Shown: positions 1-11,334, counted from the stretch's first letter. The stretch is 64,000 nucleotides of DNA from Candidula unifasciata (GCA_905116865.2 CAJHNH020000830.1:163371-227370), one strand, 5' to 3'. A program made the numbers and translations. Notes: generated by a model from the sequence alone, not told the origin.

Positions 1-261
1 AAGTAGGTGATAAAGAAATCTAAATAACATTATACTTGCATAAAGTAAACTGGGTTAACTCTATTACATACCTGTCTGCTAAAAAGTACACAGAAGTAAG
101 GTGATAAAGAAATCTAAATACCATTATACTTGCACAAAATAAACTGGGTTATTATAACTTGTGTTTACTAGCTACTCTTTCAGTACCAGATAGTTAATTC
201 TCACTTTCTAACCCACCATGGTTATACTTCAGAGAACTGCTTCTGATCTTCTTAGCATTTA

Positions 262-440
262 TCAGGTGCAAACTCTGGTGGAAAGTTCTGGTTGTTCATC
301 CATTTCTGGACTTTGATCCTGTTCCAGAACACAAGTCTGCATGCACATCCATTTCACAGATCTGGCTTATTTGTATGCAGACTGTTGGTTCCTTGCCTTT
401 CAGGCAGATGCACTCCGAATTCAAAGGAATCATCCCTATT
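262..440 (+). repeat. Repeat family B copy (partial)
   Basis: Family B is a ~270-bp dispersed repeat recognised by internal copies in this window. Landmarks in order: CCAGCTGTAAACTCTGG, GTTCTGGTTGTTCATCCA, TCTGGACTTTG, TGCATGCACATCCATTTTAC, GGCTTATTTGTATGCAGACT, GTTGGTTCCTTGCC, CAGGCAGATGCACTC, then a poly-C/TGGGG stretch and CCACACAGGGA. This copy lacks the right end and abuts the LINE fragment. Confidence 0.75.
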
Positions 441-499
441 TAGTCATCATCATCATGTAGCAGGTCCTTTGCAGAACGTCGCTCTCATCACGGTCTCCC

Positions 500-1770
500 T
501 GAAAGAAACTCAGTCTCTCGCCAGCTCTACCGCCTCATGTACTTTCATACGCAAGGAGTCACTTATATCCTGTGCCCATCTTCGTGTTGGTCGGCCTTTG
601 CTTCCTGGTACCATGCCTCCTGCTATAATTTTTTCCAATCCATCGTGGTGCTTGATATGACCAAAATATTTCAGCTTCGGAGACAGGATGCTGTTAATTA
701 GCCAATCTTCCTTGATGTTCAGATCTTTCAAGATGTCAGTATTTCTTCTCTTCTTTGTACAAGATATTCTGAAAATCTTTCTATAGCATTTCAGCTCAAA
801 AGCCCCCTATTCTCTTTCTTAAGGACTGGGAAATAGTTCATGACTCACATCCGTATGTTGCTACAGGGAAGATGCATGCTCTCAAAATTATAATTTTGAT
901 TTCCTTGCTGGTGCTTAACCATAGACTTTTTTGGCTGTTCAATCTTTGCATTGCCAAGGCCATCCTGCTTTTAATTTCTGTCAAACAATCTCCACTGCTA
1001 TTTATTATAGAGCCGAGATATTCAAAATTTTTAATTTCTTCAAAGTTTGTGACATTTTCAATTTCTTCATCATTTATTGTTATTTTTGGGTGACAGCCAG
1101 TTTTATTTGTGGACATTTTTTTCATTTTCTTCAAATTCAAGAACAGATTTTGATCTTCACTGTGCTTTTGGACAGACAATATTAAATTTTCTATTTCCTT
1201 TACGCTGTTCGAAAGGAGGACTGTGTCATCTGCCTAGCGAAGTTCCGGAATAGGGTTGCAACCAATTTTGAGCTGATCATAACTGTCACAAGTCTGGTCA
1301 TTTTTGACATTTCTCATTATATTTTCTGTGTATATTTTGAATAGGTATGGTAAGGGTATGCACACCTGCCTCACTCCCTTTTGCACCTCGAACCAATCTG
1401 ATGTTTCACCAGCTGCCCTGATGACTGCTTGTTGTTCATGATACAGATTTTCAATTAAATGCACCAAATGTGCTGGAAACCCCATACTTCTCATAATAGT
1501 CCACAGTTTCTGAAATTGGACACTATCAAATGCCTTGAATCCATGAAATCAATGAAACAAGCCTGAAGTATTCTCTACATTGTTCAAAAATTATTCTCAT
1601 ATTTAAGATGTGATCCCTAGTTCCTCTACCCTGTCTGAAACCCACTTGTGCTTCATGTAGCTCATATTGTAATTTCCTTTCAATCCTCTTCATGATAATC
1701 CGTAAGAGGATTTTGCTAGCATGACTTATTATTGTGATGGTACAGTAGTTCCCTAATTAGTAGAATTTTA
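500..1770 (-). mobile_element. Dead RTE-like LINE reverse transcriptase fragment
   Basis: On the minus strand the reverse-transcriptase domain runs from 1.66 kb to 0.84 kb in broken frames: VGFRQGRGTRDHILNMRI (about 1610-1660), ENLYHEQQAVIRAAGETSDW with GVRQVCIPLPYLFKIYTENI (1310-1490), then NFEYLGSIINSSGDCLTEIK (838-1179). At the catalytic YADD site (about 1230-1245) the Tyr codon is TAG, so ADD follows a stop. The thumb/C-terminal end reaches about 510, including GHIKHHDGLEKIIAGGMVPG and a GRPTRRWAQDI tail. Several stops and shifts show it is inactive. Confidence 0.8.
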
Positions 1771-1794
1771 AAATATTCTTTTAAAATAGCAGTG

Positions 1795-2340
1795 GATCTA
1801 TTCCCCCCCCCCCCTCCCCCATATTGGGACATCAGAATCTACACAGGAAATGAAGTCTCAATTTGCAGATGCAGAGAGGGTGTCAGACAGACAGACAAAC
1901 AGAGAGGGAGGGGTGCCTGAGAGTATGACAGACGGTAAATAGCAAGAAGAGTGCTGTGTGAGCAAGAGAAGGAGAGAGATAAAGTGAAAGAGAGAGAGAG
2001 CATTAAAAAAAGGAAACATAAGAGAAAGAAAAAATGTGAGAGTGAGAAAATGAATGTTTATGAGAAAGTGTGTCAGGGAGTGTGGGTCTGAGACAAAGAA
2101 GGAGTGGGATCAGAGAATGTGTGTGTATGTACTGAGAGTGTAACAGAATGTTTCTGTGCAAGAAAGGACAGTGTAAGAAAGAGGGGCCACTGATGGACAG
2201 TCTGTGTGTGTGTGTGCGTGTGTGTGCACGTAAGAGCGAACGTATATATATGCACATGTGTGGGGGTGCACAAATGAGAGAGTGGGTGAATGTGTGTAAG
2301 GTAGAGAGGAAAAAAAAAGGGGGGGGGGAGGGAAGATAGT
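1795..2340. repeat. Poly-C tract and degenerate GA/GT-rich simple repeat
   Basis: Begins with a run of C and the right-hand end of a family B copy (ACACAGGAAATG), followed by about 480 bp of purine-rich (GA)n, (GT)n and GAGAG sequence. On the minus strand it reads CT/CA-rich directly downstream of the MFSD13A exon donor, so it lies in that intron. Confidence 0.7.
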
Positions 2341-2355
2341 AATCAACGAGCTCAC

Positions 2356-2476
2356 CTGAATAAAATTAAGAAACGCAAACCACAGAAAATTTTTATGACT
2401 TAAAAGTTGCTTCCCAAATTTCACAACTGAAGCTTGACTTTTTGGATCCGCTCCATTTCCTGTAGCTGGGTGTGCT
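2356..2476 (-). CDS. MFSD13A: MFSD13A/TMEM180-like gene, second recognised coding exon
   Basis: Read on the minus strand, this 121-bp exon follows a CTATCAG acceptor and ends at CAG|GTGAGC. Its first base completes the codon split at the end of the exon at 4060 (GT+A, Val), so the reading frame continues cleanly. It encodes 40 residues ending FGKQLLSHKNFLWFAFLNFIQ. This corresponds to the human TMEM180 stretch RNFLWFVSMDLVQV just after the cytoplasmic loop, and should begin a transmembrane helix. I found no later exons between here and position 1, so the gene probably continues off the left edge. A decayed inverted copy of this exon lies at about 7110-7330. Confidence 0.82.
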
Positions 2477-2534
2477 CTGATAGATAAAGTATATATAGAA
2501 TAACAAACTGTTCCAGACCACAGATAATGTTGTT

Positions 2535-2705
2535 GTTTGCATTTACCGGCTGTAAACTCTGTCAGAAAGACCTGGTTGTTCGTCCATTTCTGGACTTTAG
2601 CTTTGTCCCCCATTAGTCGCCTCTTACAACATGCTTGCTGGGGAAGCAGCAGCTCGATTCTTGTTATCCCCCCCAATGGGGCCCCGGAACCACAGATAAT
2701 CATAA
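2535..2705 (+). repeat. Repeat family B copy (internally deleted)
   Basis: Starts at CATTTACCGGCTGTAAACTCTG, keeps GGTTGTTCGTCCATTTCTGG, then jumps to the right part (TAGTCGCCTCTTACAACATG, TTATCCCCCCCAATGGGGCC). The central 100 bp are missing. Confidence 0.7.
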
Positions 2706-2789
2706 CGAGTTCACTAAAGAATGGTGATAAGGCGCTGTCTTTAAACCAAAATTTATTACATACATTTCACTCATTTATTCGCTGTTCTA

Positions 2790-3690
2790 TTGTGTCATTA
2801 TAGTCACAGAACACTCAGTCTATTTTTCTATTCCATTCTATCCTGTACAATCACCTCGATATCATGGATAGAATTGAGTCCAGCATCCTTGGCTTCTCTC
2901 ATCAACGTGTGCCTTGGAGTTTCTCTTGGGCATTGTAATGTTGTGAACTCCCAGGGAAATCCCAGGGAGTTGCTGATTGGGGGGCAAGGTCAGAGAACCA
3001 GTGAAACAAGACGAAAGTGTGGAAAGCATGTCTCGAGTATCCCGTGTTGGGTGAATAGAGGTACGGGGAAAGTGTGAGACTTGAACGGAAGGTATGAACC
3101 CAGAGAGGGTAGGAAGTCAGTTGAAGTTTGGACCTGGATGTGTGCGGTCCAATGCAAGAGAACAGCTGAGAAGAATGCAGACCGTCTGACCAGGTGTACT
3201 TGTTCGAGAGCAGAAGTGAATGTCTACTGACTGCAAGATGTTAGCCTGATCCGGATGTATGATCCCAAAGGTTATGGCAGAGAGAATCACAGTGTGATAT
3301 AGTCGGAAATGTCATAAATCAGCCATGCGTAGCACCTGGGAGAACACAAGTGAGCGACTGGACAGTGCAGGTGTTGGAACAGCGAATAAAAATCAATAAC
3401 TGAGTGTTCGTCGTCTGATGTATTCCTAGCAACTTTATGTAACTAAGAATGTCAGTATAGCAGTGTGAAAAGTTTAATCAAACCCTAGAAAAAGCCACAT
3501 TGCAGGTATAATCGTTTCCTCAATTTCCCATTTCAGTGCCTGTTTGGTGATTCAATGTTCACCTCCTCTCAGAATGTGTCCAGTATTGTGCTATCGTCTC
3601 TGCTTGCCTATCTCTTGATGTTTGGTTTTCATCACATCATTATTAAATATTCCTTTTTCCCACAAAATATAACATACATTTCATAGCTAA
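2790..3690. other. Intronic/intergenic stretch with little recognisable content
   Basis: About 2810-2930 resembles stretches near 40195 and 57775 (CATCCTG...AATC.CTTC.AT...CATGGATAGAAT...GTCCA), so it is a low-copy dispersed repeat. The remainder shows no coding signal. It lies between the two recognised MFSD13A exons. Confidence 0.5.
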
Positions 3691-3696
3691 TAAAGA

Positions 3697-3975
3697 GTTC
3701 TTTTTCGTTCACCAGCTGTAAGCTCTAGCGAAAAGTCCTGGTTGTTCGTCCCTTTGGACTTTGGCTTTGTGCCAGGGCCCGAGTTTTGTGCGTACATCCG
3801 TTCTACTGGCTTATTTCTAGGCAGTTGGTTGTTCCTTGCTGTGTGGGCAGAATCACACTGACTTTAAAGGAAGTTCCCAATTAGTCGACTCCTATGACAT
3901 GTTTTTGAGGTTGACAGTGGGTCTATTCTTGTTTTTTCCACAATGGGGTTCCAGAACCCACACAGGGAACAAAGA
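3697..3975 (+). repeat. Repeat family B copy, near full length
   Basis: Runs from TCACCAGCTGTAAGCTCTAG to CCCACACAGGGA with all family B landmarks, in the MFSD13A intron. Confidence 0.8.
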
Positions 3976-4059
3976 ATTTTAAACATTATTTTTCCCACCA
4001 AACTTCACAATATATATTACATTCAAGTATTTAGACGATCATCTGTTATTAGTACTTAC

Positions 4060-4737
4060 ACTTCAATGTCAGGGTCGGAATCCTTGAGAAATTTCATGTA
4101 TGATGTCTTCAAAACTCTCACCATGATTGAATAACCCACAAATGATAAGACAGCCAAGCCATAACAGAAACATCTGAAGACAAACAGGTTGGATTTGTTC
4201 CAGACCAAATATGACAGGAAAACTGACAAAGACCCAAATGCACTAAAAAGTGAGCTGCGGGCATTCAGTCTTGTCCTCAAGTTATCAGACACTGACAGAT
4301 CTGCCAAAAGAGCAGAGTGATGGAGATCTATCATAGTCAGAAATCCATCGTAAAGGCACAAACAAATTGCAAACTGAAGCCCTGGCCATGCCCAGTTTAT
4401 CCAAAACAGGCTAAATGCACATGCAAACAAAGGACCATAAAGGTGTAACGTTTTCAGTCTGGTCCATACAATGCTGCTGGAGTTACTATTCTTTGAGGAG
4501 GAAAGACTTAAAAATTTCTTGTCGCTGAACCAGCCAAATAATGGATCATTAAGGGAGTTCCATACTAGGAAAATAGTCTCCCCCAACCAGAACGATGACT
4601 TATCGATCTTGTAGACTGAGACGAATACATCCACGTGGTACAGCAGGAAAATGTTGTGGAGCAACGATGTAAACAGAGTAATAGAGCCGTATGCTGTCTC
4701 CAGGGAAACAAAGCGATGTGTCTGCATTGCACAGCAT
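4060..4737 (-). CDS. MFSD13A: MFSD13A/TMEM180-like transporter-family protein, first coding exon
   Basis: A multi-pass membrane protein of the major facilitator superfamily; the family's substrate is not established to my knowledge. The exon follows a TTTCAG acceptor at 4738 and ends at GAAGT|GTAAGT. I chose the ATG at 4727-4725 because the protein from there (MQTHRFVSLETAYGS) lines up with the start of human TMEM180; upstream codons in the same frame run into intron. About 222 residues are encoded, with several hydrophobic segments. Diagnostic stretches are HNIFLLYHVDVFVSVYKI, WNSLNDPLFGWFSD (the conserved Asn-Asp-Pro loop) and CLYDGFLTMIDLHHSALLAD. The polar Ser/Asn-rich segment after FSDKKFL matches a variable loop. 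With the exon at 2356-2476 this gives about 263 residues, roughly half of the ~500-residue family length. A 5' UTR exon must lie upstream but is not identified. Confidence 0.92.
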
Positions 4738-4974
4738 CTGAAACAAGTTAAAACATTGTTAGCACAGTTGTTAGATGTTGCAAAATAACAGACAAAAAGT
4801 TCCCTAATTATTGCAACAGTAATCAAAACGTCTTATGATATTTATCACCAACTGCCACTACTGCACGTATTTACCACTTGTGCTGTGTAGGCAGGTGGGT
4901 CTTTGAACCTAAGGATTTAGGGCAGCATGGTTAGGGCTGTGGCCCTGGACTATGCGGGTTAGGATTTTATTTGT

Positions 4975-6290
4975 GCCCTAGTGGTGCAGTGATTTCTGAC
5001 AAAGGCGTAAAGTTAAGTCCAACGGGATGTGTATTAGGAGTTACTCAGTACATCATTCGGGCGCCAGTACAATGTTCTGGTTTTATGGAACCCCACACAA
5101 GACTCCTGCAGCACGTCCTCGTCGTGCGCCACGGATAATGTCCTAAATGAGCATTAACAGAGCTGTCAGGAGATCTCAGAGTTGGCGGCCTCCAGAGGTG
5201 TAGTGTCCTTGTGGCTCTCATCAGTCCATTCCCAAACGCATGGGTGAAAAAGCTTATCAAAACTCATTAGGAACATGAGTAAAGTGCTTGCCAAACGTAC
5301 AACTAAAATGACAACCTTCAGTTAAAAGTTTGTGGGGTGAAGAGAACATTGTGTTGCTGAGACTCCACCCTTGACCTAGAGATTTACCCGTAGCACAGAC
5401 GAGTAACATCTCCTGTGAATGGCGTCTCGCAGCTAGATTCTACCCATGTACATCCTCTGTCAACCCTCAGTATAGTCGCAACCGCGCTGAGGTACACCAA
5501 GACAGCAGCCATCCATCGGCTGGTTAAGCCCAAATGTCTGACAAAAATAGATCCTACGACACACGAGCAAGCTCAAAATCCAACCATCATAAATCGTATT
5601 GACTGGGAAAAAGTCCAAATATCCACATCCCGAGACCCCACTCACCCGAGAGTTGGGACCAAACAGAAAAAGACATGCCTGATGCAGGATTCTCCATTCT
5701 GTCGTGCTAACAGCACGCTAAAGATGACAATCGTGCGATGAAAAAGATTGTACCTATTCGTGTGGTCATAAAAGTCCAGAACCCACGGGCTGCTCCCCGC
5801 TGATCTCCGGAGGGCGTAGCTCGTGTCGAGCGGGAAGCCTAATACGGTTGTGAGGTTAAGCAGTTATGTGCAGGACGTGACGATTCCTTGGGTGAGCCCA
5901 GAACCAGAGCGTTATGTGACAGCTCTGCTCCTTGGATGGCGGGGAATGCCCATGATCTGCCCCTGCCTTCCCTTGAGGGCCAACCATTCCCCACAGGGCT
6001 GCCCCAGGGGTACTCCGGGGGCAACACCTGTGGAGAAAGGGACAAAGAGGACACCACACAAATAAGGTAACATCTCGACCTACACAAAACAATGGCCACA
6101 GTCATCCTAGAAATAGGCCTGACGTCTTCCCTCAAAGTCGGAGTACATCTGCCCGTGAGGCAGGGAACGACAAAAGCCAGTAAAACGGTTGTACACGCAA
6201 AACTCAGGTCCAGGTAAAAGCCAAAAGTACAAGCGGACGATTAACCGGGACCTTCCGCCGGAATTCACAGCCGGTGAACGAAGAAGAAGA
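4975..6290 (-). repeat. Unclassified ~1.3-kb repeat, left copy
   Basis: Matches 43985-45280 in inverted orientation over nearly its whole length. Shared segments include 5090-5240 (CGTGCGCCACGGATAATGTC, GAGCATTAACAGAGCTGTCAGG, GGTGTAGTGTCCTTGTGGCT), 5430-5530, 5760-5920 and 5930-6290. One end (6100-6290) resembles the left end of repeat family B. No transposase, reverse transcriptase or terminal inverted repeats were recognised; short ORFs inside have no known domain. It holds one copy of an ~86-bp unit that occurs three times in tandem in the right copy. Confidence 0.72.
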
Positions 6291-6439
6291 TTTGTGCCCC
6301 AGACATAAAAAATACCCAATCTTACTAAGGGTTCTAGCCTGTTCTCCCCCAAGAAAGTCCTCCATTCTTAACTATTATGCCAGTTGCTTCTCGTTTATCA
6401 CTAACAAGTGAGTTCAGTTGAATTTTAAGAACTGACATG

Positions 6440-6960
6440 ACAGTACTCTGAACATTCCCATTAGCACTCCAACCCCATCTTCAGCAGCCAGCAAAAAGTT
6501 CCAACTCTAGTTATACAAGTAGCAATCCGATTGTAAGTTCGTCTGGAGTGTCGGCCAGATCCCCTCGTCATTCCCTGTTGCACCATTCTATTCAAACCAT
6601 GATAATCTAAGTGCGTCTCTGCACTTTTTACTCCCACACAAAACAGTCTTGACAACATCAAGCTTGGTATGCATCAATTTACCACCATGTGGTGCAGGGC
6701 CAGCCAGTCTGTCTGCCTGTTTATTTCCTAACACACACTTATACCCTGGAGAAAATATCCAAAGGATGCTAACTACCCTGGACTTCTGAAGCTATTCATG
6801 CCACCCTGCACAAAGCATATATGTATCCATCTTCTCAGCCTGCTTTGTGAGCCAGTCACAATCACATGTTTTTGCAGCTGATTCTGAAGCCAAAGGAAGG
6901 TTGCAGTGACTGCCTCTTACTCCATTCTCAAGCTAAATGCTGTTATATGTCAGGCTTTTT
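6440..6960 (-). mobile_element. RNase H LINE family 2, 3' fragment
   Basis: Minus-strand remnant related to 13.6-15.35 kb. Reading minus, it has the PGYKCVLGNKQTDRLAGPA-like stretch at about 6680-6750 (RNase H C-terminal block) and ends toward CCAGCAGACTTTTTGCTGGCTGCTGAAGATGG at about 6440-6500, like the other copies. No intact frame. Confidence 0.65.
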
Positions 6961-7039
6961 AGTGCTAAGAGCCATCCACTAGCAATCAAATGAATTACAG
7001 AGTGAGGTTTCTGAGATATATATACCGGTCCGATTCTCA

Positions 7040-7335
7040 TCTTTGAAATGTTAATCCTAAAGACAAGGCAGCATGTTATCATGAAAAGGGGGGAGGAGGG
7101 GAGGATTGTTCGTTGTTTTACAGATACTTTATCTATCAGAGCACAACCTGCTAAAGGAAATGGAGCGTTTCCAAAAAGTCAAGCTTCAGTTGTGAAATTT
7201 GAGAAGCAGCTTTTAAGTCATACAATTTTCTGCGATTGGCATTGTGGCACTTTGGGTCACCGGGTGTTTATCACGTGTGATGTCCTGGTGGGGTACAACT
7301 GTCTACATTTTGTGCAGATAAGCTCACTGATTACT
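7040..7335 (+). pseudogene. Decayed inverted copy of MFSD13A exon 2 region
   Basis: The plus strand at 7115-7220 reads TACTTTATCTATCAGAGCAC, AAATGGAGCG, CAAAAAGTCAAGCTTCAGTT, GAAATTTGAGAAGCAGCTTT, nearly the minus-strand sequence of the exon at 2356-2476 with its acceptor. The exon is then broken: TTCTGTGGTTTGC became TTCTGCGATTGGC, an extra ~95 bp intervenes, and the match resumes at GCAGATAAGCTCACTGATTAC, equivalent to the donor side. CT-rich sequence follows, as it does the original. It lies outside the MFSD13A transcript and in the opposite orientation. Confidence 0.78.
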
Positions 7336-7420
7336 CTTCTCTCTCTGTCACACACTCACTCTCTCTCTCTCTCTCATTTGTTTCTTTCTCTCATACTCTC
7401 AATGTCATTTTAAAACCAAC
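7335..7420. repeat. CT/CA-rich microsatellite
   Basis: (TCTC)n and CACTCACTCTCTC sequence, equivalent in position to the simple repeat next to MFSD13A exon 2. Confidence 0.75.
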
Positions 7421-7529
7421 AACTTCATTCCCGCCTACATGGGACAGAAAGTTATTTTGTAACAGTGGTATGCCCTAATATAACTGTTGTATGCGGTTGA
7501 ACGTGGTGTCTAGAATTTGCTTTTGTTGG

Positions 7530-7630
7530 ATTCTCACTGGAAAAACTGCTCTCCGCGTTACTTACTGGTTGTCAATCTAGCTCACTGGAAAAACTGCTCT
7601 TTGAGTTACTTACTGGTTGTCAATCTAGCT
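7530..7630 (+). repeat. ~53-bp tandem duplication
   Basis: CTCACTGGAAAAACTGCTCT...TTACTTACTGGTTGTCAATC occurs twice in direct succession with few differences. Confidence 0.85.
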
Positions 7631-8660
7631 AGTCTTAAATGTTTTACAAATCGATCGGCACTTTGTGAGTCATGTGCTTAGTATCAGGTTGGCCGCTTTC
7701 ACTTAGCATACATTTCCTGCTGGAATCTATTTTAGACAGAATTAACCTAGATGAATTTTTGTAATCCGAACTCAGGACCACAGACCGGTAGGAATTCCTC
7801 TGCGTTCACTCTTTAAAGGGCAGTGGGCTCGCTATGTTGTGCTTTGCAGCTAGGCTGCGATACCACGGATTTCAGACGACCCTATGTTTAAGTAAGAGAG
7901 CATTTTATTTTCCTACATGCTCTGCCTTTGTTGGACGTAGTGGGTCTTCCCATACTGAAAAATGAATTATATAATTAAAAACTCTACTAAACTCCACATT
8001 TAATTAATTACTACGATTTTGATTATAATTATTATTAATCTTAAAAAGTAAAGTTTGCTATAATTATAAGAAGACTTGAAGAATGAAACCTGTGAGTTAA
8101 CTAGATACAGTCGTTGCTAGTCAGTCCGACACTGACCCTTGAAGTCTGTTTATACCGCACCCACTAATAGCAGGTTAGTTTTCGTAATAAACATGTTTCG
8201 TTGATCTTCGATCGTGCAGACTATAATTAATTATTCGTGTCTGTACAGTAGTGGCATGATAAATGTAGTGTTTTCAAAGAAAGGCGCAACACAACATATC
8301 CCAGTTGTCTAAAAGATTTGGAAAAAAAACAGAAAAAAAAAAACTGTTTAGGCCTGTACCAGTAATTATTGATAACAATTATTATAGAGAGGATAAGACG
8401 TGCGTCTGCCTGCACGTTTATGTGTGTATGTTTCACTGAATGTTAGTCATCATCATATTATATATATATATATCTATATATCATTCTGCCGTTAAGCCCG
8501 TGGGGAGGAATAATTTTCGATCCAGTGCACGCTGACTGCCACAGGCTATTGTCATGCCGTGAAGACGCAGAGTGCCTTTAATTATGTCGATCCGTATTTC
8601 CGCGGCTGTCCTCTTGCTCTTGTAGCTGATCTCTCTGAGATGTAATGCTTGTGATAGTGT
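7630..8660. other. No gene recognised
   Basis: AT-rich sequence with short A and TA tracts (for example about 8458-8478). No splice-flanked conserved coding segment was seen on either strand. Confidence 0.5.
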
Positions 8661-10330
8661 TTGATCTTGCTGCATTCTAACGAGATGGCTAAACTACTTG
8701 ATCTACTGTTTCTCGATGAATCTAGTACAAGGTGTCGTTCCCACAATTTGTCTGACAGAATGTTAGTATGCATGAATATATGTATAGTGATGAAAGAAGA
8801 GCATCCCACATATCTTGGAGTCACACTTGACCGGCAGCTCAGCCTCAAGAACCATATTGAAAACGGCAGGAATAAGGCATTGAGGCGGTTACAGTTATTA
8901 AAGAGACTTGCAGGTACATCATGGGGATCAGACAAGGAAACTCTGGGGGGCTTATATCTAGGATATGTTCGCTCTGTGATAGAGTACAACAACTCACTGC
9001 TTACAACTTGCTCCAAAACTAACCTAGAGACTCTTGACAGAGTACAAAATAATGCCCTCCGATTAATCTGCGGAGCTATGCAGTCTACACCAACTGCTGC
9101 ATGTGAAATCCATACAAATGTGGAACCCCTCGGGTTGCGGAGAGAAAAAGCCACTTTAGAAATTTATGAAAGATGCGTTAGAAAAAATCGTAACCATCCT
9201 AATAGACATCTTGTAGAAAACTGGGAATACAAACAAAGAATAAAGCACAAATCGGTTTTACCCTGTGTTAATGAAATTCATGACAGATACCACCTCCCAG
9301 AAAGACGCCAAGGAATTCAGAATGTTGCAAGAAACCACATGCTCGCTTTAAAGCTCCAGAAGTCCGAATTAAATTGGTAGGCGAGGAAACCAAACAGTCC
9401 GACCCAATCCCTTTTATGAACTCATCACTAAAGATCGTTGATTCTTACCCCCAAGAATAGATACATGTCTATACTGACGGATCAGCATTTAAAGCTACCA
9501 TTAAAGCAGGTTACGGAATCTACATAGGTTATCCCGATGGATCTGTTGAAGAGATTTTTGATGCATGCGGGGAATTCTGTTCAAATTATGAAGCTGAAAT
9601 AATTGCACTGGAAACAGCAGTATACCACCTAAAGACTGTAATGGATGTTTACCCTTCACAGATTCAATGTCTGCCCTTCAAGCTCTGGATGGCAGTGAAC
9701 GCTGCAGAACTGACATAGCCAAGATAATCCTGGATGCTGATCAGCTTATTACCTCATACAACATCAGAATAGTGATGCAGTGGATTCCAGGTCACTCCGG
9801 CACACCAGGTAATGACAGAGCTGACAGATTGGCAAAGAAAGGAGCAACACAAGAACAACCACCTACAACGACAACCCTCCAGACAGCAAAAACACTTATA
9901 AGAGATATAAACAAAGAGACTTGGTTGAACAGATGGGCCATGGGAGACACTGGAAGAGAGGTTTATAGACATATGGCTGGCCCTGATCCTAATGACAGCA
10001 TTAACCATCTAACAAGAAGGGACCAGGCCACCATCCTCAGACTTAGAACGCAACATACTCCACTTAATGGACATCTAAACAGAATACAGCCACAACACTC
10101 CCCAGAGTGCCAGCTATGTAACTACCCCTACGAAACTGTTGAACACCATCTCTTTGAGTGCCCAAAACTAAGTGAGACAAGAAGAACGCTACTCCCTCCG
10201 AGTCCAGACAAGTGGAACACCTTGTACGGAGGAAAAGAACAGCTTGTGAAAACATGCAAATTCCACTACATGGCATTGGGCCAAAGGGCGAAAGCTAATG
10301 CGGAGCTGGGTCGATAACAACAACAACCTA
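8660..10330 (+). mobile_element. RNase H-bearing LINE (family 1), 3' portion
   Basis: The C-terminal part of a non-LTR element, probably I/Jockey-group like. The frame 8661-9380 holds the reverse-transcriptase thumb region (YLGVTLDRQLSLKNHIENGR, LDRVQNNALRLICGAMQSTP). A stop, then 9455-9660 has the RNase H start, IHVYTDGSAFKATIKAGYGI with NYEAEIIALETA. A frameshift near 9650 leads to FTDSMSALQAL and MQWIPGHSGTPGNDRADRLA (RNase H end), then a zinc-knuckle-like CQLCNYPYETVEHHLFECPK. It ends near AACAACAACAACC at about 10315-10328. Catalytic Asp/Glu/Asp are visible but in broken frames, so it is not autonomous. Confidence 0.9.
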
Positions 10331-10454
10331 GTGATTATGTCCGCGTGAGTGGTATGTGACTTTCATTGACTATCTGAAGGGCAAGTAGCGTAAAATGATA
10401 TATCAAACGCTAAAGACTTATCAAACTCAAATAGCTCCCATTGTTTTCTCGAGT

Positions 10455-10960
10455 GATTGGCTGGGGGGGGGGGGGGGGAAGTCTGAAGCCCCTCCCCACA
10501 TATTTGTGCCTTTGTTTGAGAATGGCGTTGGTGGGGGGGGGGGGGGCCTCTTCGCTTTTTTCTTTTTTCTTCGCTTTCCCCGACTGTAAACTCATGCTGA
10601 TTGTTCTGGTCCACAGACTGGTTCCATAACTTGACTTCCAAGTGCACACCCGTTTTGCGTATCTAGTTTATTTGTATGTAAACTGTTCGTTCCCAGCCTT
10701 TCAAGCAGATGAACTCCGACTTCGAAGGAAGTCTTTTACAGAATGCTTGTTATGGAGGCAGTGAGGTCCCCCCTCCCCCCCCCCCCCAACCCACCCACAC
10801 TGAGAAATAGGAATCCACACGGGGATGACGTGCACAGTATACAAATTAACTTTTAAAATCTTTGTATATTTCATATTTCACAAGGGGTCTATTCAATTAT
10901 TTTTTTTAAATATTGTTGGGGTAAGGGCGGGAGGGCGGGGGGGGGGGGGGGGGGGGTAGA
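10455..10960. repeat. Cluster of poly-G/poly-C tracts
   Basis: Four long homopolymer tracts lie within 500 bp: G at about 10463, G at about 10533, C at about 10770-10790 and G at about 10938. The third is the poly-C part of a family B copy. Confidence 0.85.
10570..10825 (+). repeat. Repeat family B copy
   Basis: From CCGACTGTAAACTCATGCTG through TTTATTTGTATGTAAACTGT and CAGATGAACTCCGACTTCGA to ATCCACACGGGGA. Confidence 0.75.
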
Positions 10961-10969
10961 AATACAAGA

Positions 10970-11330
10970 GAGCCCAGTTTATGGCGTCTTTGCGAACAAC
11001 TTCCCACAATATTTTCCGATAACCCCTGAACTCAGTCATTGTTTGCAGCCTGCTATTATTTATTTCAAGATAGAAGGACCAACTCAGGCCCGACCGTATA
11101 CCGACAATAAAGGAATGCTGGCGTTGCTGATTATTCTAGCCGGGTAGTAGTTTCAAGTCATGTCTCAAGCAAGTGTCGCTATTAAGATATTTAAAATACG
11201 CGGCTAAAAATAACCTATGGGGGTGGGGGAGGGTCAACATTTTTTGGGAAAAGGGGGGGGGGGCAAATATGTGCTTTAGCAGTATTTATTCCTATTGACT
11301 CTACTCGGGGTTTTTTCGCGGATAGAGCTG
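10970..11330. other. No gene recognised; sequence leading into the GAA array
   Basis: Includes another G tract near 11257. The last 45 bp before the array (CGCGGATAGAGCTGATATGC) look like non-repeat flank or the end of a LINE/SINE whose (GAA)n tail seeds the array. Confidence 0.4.
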
Positions 11331-11334
11331 ATAT

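Noticed and set aside
5839..6135. Overlapping ~100-codon frames matching 44150-44401
   Set aside because: Conservation reflects the shared ~1.3-kb repeat; frames are broken between copies and show no domain.
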